From an uncultured Planctomycetia bacterium (lineage in GTDB: Bacteria > Planctomycetota > UBA1135 > GCA-002686595), in the NCBI GenBank assembly GCA_937952135.1, contig CALFYL010000302.1:1-64000 (forward strand): DNA of 64,000 nucleotides. The letters are read 5' to 3'. How positions within the stretch are numbered: the first letter of the stretch is position 1; every line of letters begins with the position of its first letter. Positions 16,489 through 24,369 of the stretch are shown piece after piece. A model generated the notes under the pieces. It did not search any database. It had not been told where the DNA came from and was given only the letters and a program-made list of their open reading frames with translations. The translations under genes and the position numbers were made by a program.

Positions 16489-19169
16489 CGGCCCGTTGGG
16501 AGGACGTTCGCGAGCTCGTCGCGGAGGCGCTCGAACTCGATGCCGACGCGCGCGACGCGTTGCTCGCGCGCCACGCGGACGTGGATGGCGAACTCGTGCG
16601 CGAAGTTCGCGAGCTGCTCGAGGTCGAAGCGCGCGCCGAGCTCCTGTTCGCCGCCGCGGACCGGCCGCGCGACGCCGCGCTCGAGCTGCCCGATCCCCTC
16701 GGCGAAGGCGCGCTCGTCGAACGTTGGCGCCTGCTGCGCAAGCTCGGCGAGGGCGGCATGGGCGTCGTGTGGCTCGCCCAGCGCGAGGGCTCCGACCACC
16801 GCGCCGCGCTCAAGCTGCTGCACCTGCCGCTGCTCACCGCCTCCGCGCGCCGGCGCTTCGGTGTCGAGCAACGTGCGCTCGCGCGTTTGGAACACCCGGG
16901 CATCACGCGCTTGATCGACGGCGGCGTGAGCGCGAGCGGCGTTCCCTACCTCGCCACCGAATGGGTCGACGGTCCGACGCTGAACTCCTGGTGCGACCTC
17001 CGCCGGCTCGACATCGCGGGGCGCGTCGAGCTGTTCATCGCGGTTTGCAGCGCCGTGCACGCCGCGCACCAGCGGCTCGTGGTGCACGGCGACATCAAGC
17101 CGTCCAACGTGCTCGTGGACCGCGACGGGCGCGTGAAGCTGTGCGACTTCGGCATCGCGAGGCTGCTGGACGCCGGCGAGTCCTCGACGACGCGCAGCGC
17201 GCTGCGTGCGCTCACTCCGCGCTACGCCAGCCCCGAGCAAGTGCGCGGAGAGCCGGTCACGACGGCCAGCGACGTGTACTCGCTCGGCGCGTTGCTGTAC
17301 GAGCTCTTGTGCGGCGTCGCGGCGCACGACGCGCCCACGCGCTCCACCGCCGAGCTCGAACGCGTCGTATGCGAGCAGACGCCGCCGCGGCCGAGCGTGG
17401 CCGCCGAACGGGCGAGCTCCGACCTAGCGGCGGCGCGCTCGACGAACCGCAGCGACCTTGCGCGCGCGTTGCGCGGGGACCTCGACGCCATCGCGATGCA
17501 GTGCCTCGCCAAGGATTCGCGGGCGCGCTACGGATCGGCAGCGGAGCTCGGCGACGATCTGCGCCGCCATCTGCGCCGCGAGCCGGTGCGCGCGCGCCCC
17601 GAGGCCTTCGGCTACGTCGCTCGGCGCTTCGTGCAGCGGCACCGCGTCGCGGTCACGTTCGCCGCCGTCGCCGCGGGGGCGCTCGTCGCCGGCGCGCTCG
17701 TCGCGCTCGACCAGGCGCGTCGCGCGCGCGAGGCGCAGAGGCGCGAGACGCGCGCGCGCGCTCAGGCCGAGCAGCGCTACGCCTCCGTTCGCGAGCTCGC
17801 GACCGTGCTCGTGTTCGATGCGCACGATGCGATCCGCAACCTGCCGGGCTCGACCGCCGCGCGCGAGCAACTTGCCGACGCCGCCGCGCGGCACCTCGAC
17901 CAGCTCGCGAGCAGCGTCGACGGCGACCGCGAGCTCGAGCGCGAGCTTGCGCGGGCCTACCTGCGCCTCGGCGATGCGCTCGGGCGCCCCGTCGAAGCGA
18001 ACCTCGGGCGCACGGCCGATGCGCTCGAACGCTACCGAGCGGCGGCGGCTCTGGCCGACCGCGGCGCCGACGATCTGGCGCTGCGATCCTGGGCGCGCAC
18101 CAAGCTCGCGGACCTGTTGCTGCACGAGTCGCGCACCGACGAGGCGGCGGCTCTCTACGACGAGGCGCTCGCGCTGCGCACGCGTTGGAGCGACCGTGCG
18201 CCGCAGAAGTGGGCGGAGAACCCGACGCTCGGCTATCTGCACGGTCAATTGAGCGACGTTCGCACTCGCCAGGGCCGGCTCGACGAGGCGGCGGAGCACG
18301 CGCAGCTCGCGCTCACGTTCGCCGAGCACGCGGCGGCGCAAGAGCCGCAGGAGAGCGCGTGGATCGAGGGCTTGGCGATGTCGCACTATCGCGCGGCGCT
18401 GCTCGAACTCGCCCGCCGCGACATCGACGCCGCGCTGGCGTCGCTCGAGCGCGCGGGTGAGACGATCGAGCCGCTCGCGTCGAGCGCGGGCGCCGACGCG
18501 CGAGTCCGACAGCGCGCCGCGCAGATCGCGGGCGAGCACGGCCAGGCGTTGGCCCGCGCCAAGCGGGACGAGGAAGCGCGGACGCGCTTCGAGAGGTCCG
18601 TGCTGTTGCACCGCGAGCTCGTGGCGGCCGACCCGCGCAGCGCGGCGTTTCGCGACGATCTCGCCGTGGCGCTGCGGCGGCTCGGGGGACTCGAGGCGCG
18701 CGCGGGCCAGCCCGAGCGCGGTGTCGAGTTGCTCGAGGAGGCGCTGGCCTTGGCGCGCGCCAACCGCGACCTCGATCGGCAGAGCTCGAAGGCCGCGCGC
18801 GCCTTCGCCGTCGCCGCCGACGAGCTCGGCGGAGCGCTCGCGAAGCTCGAACGCGACGCCGAGGCGATCGCGCTGCACGAGCAGTCGCTCGCGATCTTCG
18901 CCGAACTCGCCGCACAGGCGCTCGACGACGCCTCGGCGCAGCGCGGACACGCCGTGGCGTGCTCGATGCTCGCTCAGGCGCGACTGGCAGCCTCCAAGCG
19001 AGCCTCGACATCGGGCGAAGAGCGCACGCGCCTGCTCGATCGGGCCCGCGACGGCTTCGCGCAAGCGCTAGCGATCGTCGAGCAACTCGCGGCCTCCGGA
19101 CGCCTCGCGCCCAGCGACGCCGGCGTCGCGGACTACTTGCGCCGCCAGCTCGATGCGTGCGCGCCCTGA
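16485..19169 (+). CDS. Membrane Ser/Thr protein kinase with C-terminal TPR-like region, coupled to ECF sigma
   Basis: An 894-residue PknB-type kinase. A short helical N-terminus precedes the kinase domain (about 80-350): glycine loop KLGEGGMGVVW at 85-95, the RAALKLL lysine, catalytic loop VVHGDIKPSNVLV near 199-211, CDFGIARL, and PRYASPEQVRG. The catalytic HRD motif is HGD, so the Arg is missing, but the Asp, Lys and Asn needed for catalysis are present. A single membrane segment follows at about 385-410 (VAVTFAAVAAGALVAGALVAL). The rest is helical with TPR-like repeats (ALERYRAAAALADRG, LYDEALALRTRW, LDEAAEHAQLALTFAEHAA), presumably periplasmic. The start overlaps the sigma gene stop (ATGA). 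Likely role: sensor kinase acting on, or with, the sigma factor. Confidence 0.93.
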   Translation: MTARWEDVRELVAEALELDADARDALLARHADVDGELVREVRELLEVEARAELLFAAADRPRDAALELPDPLGEGALVERWRLLRKLGEGGMGVVWLAQREGSDHRAALKLLHLPLLTASARRRFGVEQRALARLEHPGITRLIDGGVSASGVPYLATEWVDGPTLNSWCDLRRLDIAGRVELFIAVCSAVHAAHQRLVVHGDIKPSNVLVDRDGRVKLCDFGIARLLDAGESSTTRSALRALTPRYASPEQVRGEPVTTASDVYSLGALLYELLCGVAAHDAPTRSTAELERVVCEQTPPRPSVAAERASSDLAAARSTNRSDLARALRGDLDAIAMQCLAKDSRARYGSAAELGDDLRRHLRREPVRARPEAFGYVARRFVQRHRVAVTFAAVAAGALVAGALVALDQARRAREAQRRETRARAQAEQRYASVRELATVLVFDAHDAIRNLPGSTAAREQLADAAARHLDQLASSVDGDRELERELARAYLRLGDALGRPVEANLGRTADALERYRAAAALADRGADDLALRSWARTKLADLLLHESRTDEAAALYDEALALRTRWSDRAPQKWAENPTLGYLHGQLSDVRTRQGRLDEAAEHAQLALTFAEHAAAQEPQESAWIEGLAMSHYRAALLELARRDIDAALASLERAGETIEPLASSAGADARVRQRAAQIAGEHGQALARAKRDEEARTRFERSVLLHRELVAADPRSAAFRDDLAVALRRLGGLEARAGQPERGVELLEEALALARANRDLDRQSSKAARAFAVAADELGGALAKLERDAEAIALHEQSLAIFAELAAQALDDASAQRGHAVACSMLAQARLAASKRASTSGEERTRLLDRARDGFAQALAIVEQLAASGRLAPSDAGVADYLRRQLDACAP

Positions 19170-19172
19170 GCC

Positions 19173-19261
19173 GCACCGTGCCAGCACAGGACGTTCACGC
19201 AAGCTGCCCGAGCGCGGCAGCTCGCTGAGGCTTGCGTGAACGTCCTGCACTGGCGCGGTGC
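19173..19261. terminator. Very long inverted repeat between convergent genes, probable bidirectional terminator
   Basis: Two 32-nt arms (19173-19204 and 19230-19261) are complementary at 29 of 32 positions, with the core ACAGGACGTTCACGCAAGC on the left mirrored on the right. The 25-nt spacer holds a further short CGAGC/GCTCG stem. The element sits 3 bp after the kinase stop and 16 bp before the stop of the convergent lipoprotein gene, the right place to end both transcripts. Arms this long are unusual for a simple terminator, so it could also be a small repeat element. Confidence 0.75.
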
Positions 19262-19277
19262 TGCGATCCTGGCTCGG

Positions 19278-19934
19278 TCAGTGCTTCGCGCTGGCTTCCA
19301 CCGCGTCGGTGTACCCGCGTTCGGCGAACTCGCACTGGCGTACCGCGCCGGCGAGCTCCGCGCGCGCAACGGACTCGCGCGTCACGTGCTCGTTGACCTT
19401 CGTTTCGTAGCTGCGCAGGTCGATGTTGCGCGAGGCGGCATGGTCGGACTGCGAGAAGGCGCGCGCCTTCTCCAGATCCAGCTTCGCCGCGGCAAGCTCC
19501 TGGGAGCGCTCGGCGAGTTCCACGGCCCGTTCGGCGCGAGTCACGTTGAACTCGCGCCAGCGGACGAGCTGCTCCTGGTGCAGAACCTTCGTTCGGGCTT
19601 CCTCGAGCGCCTTGCGCGCGCTTTCCAGTTCGTCCGTGGTGTTGGTCTCGGCGATGGCGACGACGGCTTCGGCGCGCTCGACGCGCACCTTGACGAGCTG
19701 CAAGTCCGTCTCCGCCAGGTCCTGCTCGGCCTCGGCGCGCACGACGCCCTGGCGGGCGACGGCCAGATCGTCCGTGCGCTGGCTCAGAGTCGCGCGGGAC
19801 TCGTCGATCATCGACCGTTGCGCGGGCGTGAGCTTCGCCATCATCGCGTCGTCGTCGCCCGGTTGACGCGACGGGGAGGAACAAGCGCCCAGGGTCAGGG
19901 CCGCCAGGAAGGTGAGAGAGAGTGTGCGGTTCAT
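19278..19934 (-). CDS. Coiled-coil lipoprotein of unknown function
   Basis: A 218-residue protein with a lipoprotein signal peptide: MNRTLSLTFLAALTLGAC with the lipobox Cys at 18, followed by SSPSRQPGDDD. The Asp run just after the Cys hints at inner-membrane retention by E. coli rules, though those may not apply here. Residues 40-205 are a continuous charged helix rich in Ala, Glu, Arg and Leu (for example DDLAVARQGVVRAEAEQDLAE and SARKALEEARTKVLHQEQL), predicting a long coiled coil similar in look to periplasmic adaptor or OmpH-like proteins, but I see no family motif. The ATG at 19934 is fixed by the signal peptide. It is convergent with the kinase gene. Confidence 0.82.
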   Translation of the reverse strand: MNRTLSLTFLAALTLGACSSPSRQPGDDDAMMAKLTPAQRSMIDESRATLSQRTDDLAVARQGVVRAEAEQDLAETDLQLVKVRVERAEAVVAIAETNTTDELESARKALEEARTKVLHQEQLVRWREFNVTRAERAVELAERSQELAAAKLDLEKARAFSQSDHAASRNIDLRSYETKVNEHVTRESVARAELAGAVRQCEFAERGYTDAVEASAKH

Positions 19935-20021
19935 CGGAGCTGCCTCGTGTTTGCGGTGGAGTTGAACCTGAACTTCTAGACGAGGCGCGCGGAATCCGCA
20001 GGTCGACAGAGTTGCCGAGCT

Positions 20022-20083
20022 GGCGCGTCGAAAGCAGGTACGCCCCACGCCGCCAGCGGAACCTGGGTCGCGTTCGACGCGCC
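20022..20083 (-). terminator. Inverted repeat downstream of the response regulator gene
   Basis: Perfect 11-bp arms GGCGCGTCGAA (20022-20032) and TTCGACGCGCC (20073-20083), with an inner CAGGT/ACCTG stem, begin 35 bp beyond the response regulator stop. It is probably the terminator of the cupin - kinase - regulator unit. It also lies upstream of the lipoprotein gene, so an operator role is possible. Confidence 0.5.
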
Positions 20084-20118
20084 GGCGGCGCGGCTGTTCG
20101 GCGAGCCCGCCGCTGTCG

Positions 20119-20757
20119 CTACACGATGCCGCGCCGGATCGCTTCGATGACCGCTTCCGACTTCGAGTGCACGTGCAACTTCGCGTAGATGCTGCGGATG
20201 TGGAAGCGCACGGTGTCGACGCTCATCCCGAGCGCGAGGGCGGCCGTCTTGTAGCTGTGGCCTCGGCCGAGCGCGCGCAGAACGTCGAGCTCGCGCGGAG
20301 ACAGATCGTGCTCCCTCGGCGCGCTCGGGAAGCGACGGAACATGGCGACGACGCGGCGCGCGATGTCGGGAGCCATCGGCGCGCCGCCCTCCAGGAGCTC
20401 GTGCAGCGCTTGGCGCAAGGCGTCGGGCCGCGTGTCCTTCAGCAAGTAGCCGGAGGCGCCGGCGCAGATGGCCTCGAACACGTGGCCGTCGTCGCCGAAC
20501 ACCGAGAGCACGAGCACGAGCGCCTCGCCGTGCCGTGAACGATAGCGGCGCACTCCTTCGATGCCCGAGATGCCGGGCAAGCCGATGTCGGTGAGCAAGA
20601 CGTCGGGCGGATCGCGCTCGAGCGACGGCAGCGCCTCTTCCATCGAGGCGAAGGCGCCGACGACGCTCAGCGTCGGATCCATCTCGACCTCCGCCGCGAG
20701 GCCCTCGCGCGTGCGGCGGTGGTCCTCCACGATCACGATCCTGCGGACGGAGGTCAT
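20119..20757 (-). CDS. NarL/FixJ-family response regulator
   Basis: A 212-residue two-component regulator. The receiver domain (about 5-125) has the acidic pair ED at 11-12, the phospho-acceptor Asp at 57 (VLLTDIGLPG), the Ser/Thr position in VLVLSVFGDDGH and the Lys in GYLLKD. The LuxR/GerE helix-turn-helix fills about 147-205 (LSPRELDVLRALGRGHSYKTAALALGMSVDTVRFHIRSIYAKL). It overlaps the upstream kinase gene by ATGA (20754-20757), so it is surely that kinase's partner. DNA targets are unknown. Confidence 0.95.
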   Translation of the reverse strand: MTSVRRIVIVEDHRRTREGLAAEVEMDPTLSVVGAFASMEEALPSLERDPPDVLLTDIGLPGISGIEGVRRYRSRHGEALVLVLSVFGDDGHVFEAICAGASGYLLKDTRPDALRQALHELLEGGAPMAPDIARRVVAMFRRFPSAPREHDLSPRELDVLRALGRGHSYKTAALALGMSVDTVRFHIRSIYAKLHVHSKSEAVIEAIRRGIV

Positions 20758-23687
20758 GGCTTCGCACGAAGGGGGGCGTGGAGCACGACCGTGGTTCCAC
20801 GCCCGACGGCCGATTCGAGCGCGAATTCGCCGCCCAGCTCGCGCGCTCGGCGCGCGAGATTTCCGAGGCCGTTCCCGACCGGCGGCGCCGATGCTTCGAA
20901 CCCGACGCCGTCGTCGCGCACGGCGAGGCGCAGCCGCCCCGCCCGGGCCTCGAGCTCGATCTCCACGTTCTGCGCTCGCGCATGGCGTGCGACGTTCGTG
21001 AGGGCTTCCTTGAAGAACAGGAACAGGTTGCGCTTGCGGTCGGGGGTGACGGCGACGTCGACGAGCTTCGCCTCGTCGGGGACGTTCATGACGACGGCCG
21101 CGTCGCTGGCGGCGAGAACGTCGTTCGCGAAGCGCCGCATGCGCGCCGCCACGTCGGCGAGCGTGTCGTGGCGCGGGTCGATCGCCCACACGATGTCGCT
21201 CATCGACGCCCGCGTGCCGCGCGCGACTTCCGCGATCTCGAGCAGTGCGGCGCTGGCCTGGGCGCTCGCGGAACGGCGTGCGAGCTCGAGCGAGATCGCG
21301 ATCTGCGCAAGTCCGGCCCCGATGTCGTCGTGCAGGTCGCTCGCGATCTGCGTGCGCACCCGCTCGACGGCCAGCTCGCGCCGCAGCTTCGCCCTGTGGA
21401 GCGCGAAGCCGATTCCGAGCGCGAACGCGACGGCCAAAGCGACGAACCACCCGCGCGCCCAGAGCGGCGGCGTGACCGTGATCGCGATGTAGGTCGGCTC
21501 GGCGGGTTCGCTCGCATTGGGGTCGACGCTGCGCAGCGCGAGTCGGTACGCGCCGGCCGCGAGTCCGCCGAAGCGCACGGTGCGTTCCGCGCGCGCCTCG
21601 CTCCATTCGCTTTCCAGCGGCTCGAGACGCGCTTGGTAGCGCAGCCTGTGGCCGCGAACCGGATCGACCGCTGCGAACTCGAAGGCCAGCCGGCTGTCGC
21701 GCGCGGCGACCTCGATCGGCGGCGGATGGAACGTGCCGCCGGATGCGAGGCCCAGTTCGGCGCCCGCGACGGAGCACTTCATCAGTCGAGCCCGCGGAGG
21801 CGCTCGCCAGGAACGCAGCGGTTCGGGGCGGATGCGCGAGACGCCGTTCGCCGCCGCGACCCACAGATCGCCGCTGGGATCGAAGCCGAGGTCGTTGATC
21901 CACTCGCCCTCGAGGCCGTCGGCCACGCCGATCGTCTCGAGCGACCCCGCGCGCGTCGAATAGCGCTGCAAGCCGCGACCCGTGCCGAAGTACACGTTTC
22001 CGCTCTCGTCCTCGGCGAGCGCGAAGATCGCGTCGCTCACCAGTCCGTGAGCCGTGGTCAGTCGCTCGAACACCGGCCGCTCGGCTTCGGGAGCGCGCGA
22101 GTACGCCAGACCGTCGAAGCGCGTGCCGATCCACATCCACCCGCGCGAGTCCGCGAGCAGCACGCGCGGCCGCGGCTCTCCCCTTGCGGCGGGCCACAGC
22201 TCGATCTCCGCGACGCTCGTGCCCTTTGCGCGCCACAGCGCGAGACCGTCGCTCAGCCATGCGCTCCCATCGGACCGCCAGGCGATGCATTTGACGGGTC
22301 CGGCCGGCGCCGCGAACCGCAGCGCGCGCAGGCTCGGTCCCGCGCAACCGACGTGGAGCCCGCCGTCCGAACTCGCGAGGACCGCGCGTCCATCCGGGTC
22401 GACGCCGATCACGAACGTGCCGCCGTGCGGCAGCTGGCGCGCCTCTTCGACGATCCGCGCGCGTTCGAGGTCGAGTCGCCCTCCGGGGATGTGGCGCACA
22501 CCGTCGCTCGCGCCGATCCACCACTCCCCGGCGGCGTCACGAACGATGTTGCGTTGGATGCGATCGAACGGCGGGCGATCGGAGCCGGGGAGGAGCGCGG
22601 AACCACGGCGCCCGATCTCGAACAGGCCCGAGACCTCCGTGGCGACGAAGGTCGAGTTCGCGTCGGTCGCGACGAGCTTCGCGGCGTGCCCGTCGCCGAG
22701 TCCGCTCCGGCGCGTGTAGTGCGCCGCCCCCGCGTCGGGCAGCAGCGCGACGCCGCCCTGATGCGTGCCGATCCACACGCCGCCTTCGGGCTCGCGCTCC
22801 AGCGCGCGGATCCATTCGTCGGGCAAGCCGGCGGTCGTGGTGTAGAGCTGCGCCTCGCCGCCGGCGAGCTTGACCAGCCCGGTGCTCGTGGCGACCCACA
22901 AGCGGCCCGCATCGTCCTCGCGCACGTCGTACAGCGAAGTGTTCGCCCCGGCCGCGAGTTCGATGGGGCGGAGACAGAGAGCCGCGCCCGCGTCGGACCA
23001 CTCGAGCACGTGGAGCGAGCGCTCGTAGGCCACGAACACCCCACCCGCGCGCCTGGAAGCGACGGCGCGCAGTTCGCCGAGGCCGCGCTCGGGCGCGAAC
23101 GTCGTCCGCTGGAGCTCGCGACCCTCCGACCGCACCAACTCGCTCTGGCCGACGAGCAGCATCGCGCCGTCGTCTCCGACGAGCAGTCGCCCGGACCAGC
23201 GCTCGCCGAGCTCGTCGACCGGCTCGAAGCGCAGCGGGTGCGCGTCCGCGCGCTCCGCAGTGAACACGCCGCGCTCGGTGACGACCCACATGCGGCCATC
23301 CTTGTCGAACGCGATCTCGAACACTTGGCGCGCGGGCATGCCCGGCGCCTCGGCCTCGCGCAGCACGGCCGTGCCCCGCTCCGCGATTCGTGCGAGGCCT
23401 CCCCCGTGCGTGCCCAGCCACAGCTTGCGATCGGGCCCCTCCGCGATGCACCAGACGAGCGGATTGGGCAGCCCTTCGCGGGTCCCGAAGTTGGTGAAGC
23501 GAACGCCGTCGAAGCGGCTCACACCCTCCCACGTCGCGAACCACACGAAGCCGTTCGAGTCCCGCAGGATGTCGTTGACGCGCGGATGGATCAGTCCGTC
23601 CCGCACGTTCCACATGCGCAGCGGCAGTTCTTGCGCGCAGGCAGGGCCGACACCGGCAAGCGCGAGCAGGGCGGTGCGCGCGAACAT
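20754..23687 (-). CDS. Periplasmic-propeller sensor histidine kinase (Reg_prop / Y_Y_Y / HisKA_3)
   Basis: A 977-residue membrane sensor kinase. A Sec signal (MFARTALLALAGVGPACAQ) sets the start at 23687. Residues 20-640 are two-component regulator propeller repeats (DSNGFVWFATWEGVSRFDG, DRKLWLGTHGGGLARI, DDAGRLWVATSTGLVKL, ESGNVYFGTGRGLQRYS), usually two seven-bladed propellers. A Y_Y_Y domain follows at about 655-745 (HRLRYQARLEPLESEWSEA), then one membrane helix (about 745-765). The dimerisation/phospho-acceptor helix has ASDLHDDIGAGLAQIAISLE with the His near 781. The ATPase has the N-box FKEALTNVARHA and the G-box DDGVGF. This architecture is best known from glycan sensors of Bacteroidetes, so a carbohydrate ligand is possible but not shown. 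Coupled to the regulator by ATGA. Confidence 0.93.
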   Translation of the reverse strand: MFARTALLALAGVGPACAQELPLRMWNVRDGLIHPRVNDILRDSNGFVWFATWEGVSRFDGVRFTNFGTREGLPNPLVWCIAEGPDRKLWLGTHGGGLARIAERGTAVLREAEAPGMPARQVFEIAFDKDGRMWVVTERGVFTAERADAHPLRFEPVDELGERWSGRLLVGDDGAMLLVGQSELVRSEGRELQRTTFAPERGLGELRAVASRRAGGVFVAYERSLHVLEWSDAGAALCLRPIELAAGANTSLYDVREDDAGRLWVATSTGLVKLAGGEAQLYTTTAGLPDEWIRALEREPEGGVWIGTHQGGVALLPDAGAAHYTRRSGLGDGHAAKLVATDANSTFVATEVSGLFEIGRRGSALLPGSDRPPFDRIQRNIVRDAAGEWWIGASDGVRHIPGGRLDLERARIVEEARQLPHGGTFVIGVDPDGRAVLASSDGGLHVGCAGPSLRALRFAAPAGPVKCIAWRSDGSAWLSDGLALWRAKGTSVAEIELWPAARGEPRPRVLLADSRGWMWIGTRFDGLAYSRAPEAERPVFERLTTAHGLVSDAIFALAEDESGNVYFGTGRGLQRYSTRAGSLETIGVADGLEGEWINDLGFDPSGDLWVAAANGVSRIRPEPLRSWRAPPRARLMKCSVAGAELGLASGGTFHPPPIEVAARDSRLAFEFAAVDPVRGHRLRYQARLEPLESEWSEARAERTVRFGGLAAGAYRLALRSVDPNASEPAEPTYIAITVTPPLWARGWFVALAVAFALGIGFALHRAKLRRELAVERVRTQIASDLHDDIGAGLAQIAISLELARRSASAQASAALLEIAEVARGTRASMSDIVWAIDPRHDTLADVAARMRRFANDVLAASDAAVVMNVPDEAKLVDVAVTPDRKRNLFLFFKEALTNVARHARAQNVEIELEARAGRLRLAVRDDGVGFEASAPPVGNGLGNLARRARELGGEFALESAVGRGTTVVLHAPLRAKP

Positions 23688-23742
23688 GGAGAGAAGTCTG
23701 TTCGCACGCAGCCGGGACGGCAAGTTCACCAGGAACCGCGCG

Positions 23743-24228
23743 CTACCTCGCCTTGCTCCCCGCGCCCTCGACGAGCACGACATCGAACGCGCCTTCGCGT
23801 TCGATGTAGAACACGCACGGTTCGGGGCCTTCGACCGACGTGATGTGCGCGACGTCGGCGCCGAGGGAGAAGAACGATCCCGGCCCGAGCTTCTTCACGG
23901 GCGCGCCTTCGACCGCCAGGCCGAGCGCGCCGGAGATCACGACGCCGCGGTCCCCGTTCGAGTGGTGGTGAGGCGGCGATTTCAGGCCGGCCGGATAGCG
24001 GTAGAAGGCGCGGTGCGCTTCCTTGGTCGGATCGCCGACGACGAGCGCCTGCTGAGCGCCTTCGATGCCGGGCAAGGCGATCCACTTGAGCTCGTTCGCC
24101 GCGATCAGCGTCTTGCCGCCGATCTTGGTCGGATCCGGCTTGCGATCGCGTTCCTTCTCCTGCGAGTAGGCAAACAGCGGGACGGCGGCGAGCGCGGCAA
24201 GTGCGATGCAGTTCAGCTTGAAGGTCAT
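23743..24228 (-). CDS. Exported cupin-domain protein
   Basis: A 161-residue exported single-domain cupin. The signal peptide (MTFKLNCIALAALAAVPLFAYSQ) fixes the ATG at 24228. The cupin barrel covers about 40-155, with the first motif PPHHHSNGDRGVVISGALGL (three consecutive His, acidic residue moved one place relative to the standard HxHx3-4E) and the second motif PGSFFSLGADVAHITSVEG. This resembles the DUF4437/ChrR-like cupin group. Metal binding is plausible; the reaction is unknown. The gene lies 55 bp upstream of the propeller kinase on the same strand, so it may supply or remove the signal that kinase senses. Confidence 0.8.
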   Translation of the reverse strand: MTFKLNCIALAALAAVPLFAYSQEKERDRKPDPTKIGGKTLIAANELKWIALPGIEGAQQALVVGDPTKEAHRAFYRYPAGLKSPPHHHSNGDRGVVISGALGLAVEGAPVKKLGPGSFFSLGADVAHITSVEGPEPCVFYIEREGAFDVVLVEGAGSKAR

Positions 24229-24249
24229 GGTCTCTCTCGCGTTCTCGAG

Positions 24250-24293
24250 CGGTTCGTCGGGCCCCGGGCGACATGCCCGAAGCTCTCGAACCG
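24250..24293 (-). terminator. Imperfect hairpin between metallopeptidase and cupin genes
   Basis: CGGTTCG...CGGGC pairs with GCCCG...CGAACCG, forming two stacked stems with a small internal loop, about 77 bp downstream of the peptidase stop. No U-tract is seen, so this is a weak terminator candidate. Confidence 0.3.
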
Positions 24294-24369
24294 AACGAGG
24301 GCGAGCTTGCCCCTCGAGCGCCGCCGCGAACAGCCGCACAAACATGCGGGTCCCGCCGCGGTCAAGCGC

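Noticed and set aside
14051..17327. Upstream extension of the exchanger frame giving a 1502-residue minus-strand protein
   Set aside because: The upstream part is antisense to the kinase and overlaps the secreted propeller gene; the exchanger family start is at 13931.
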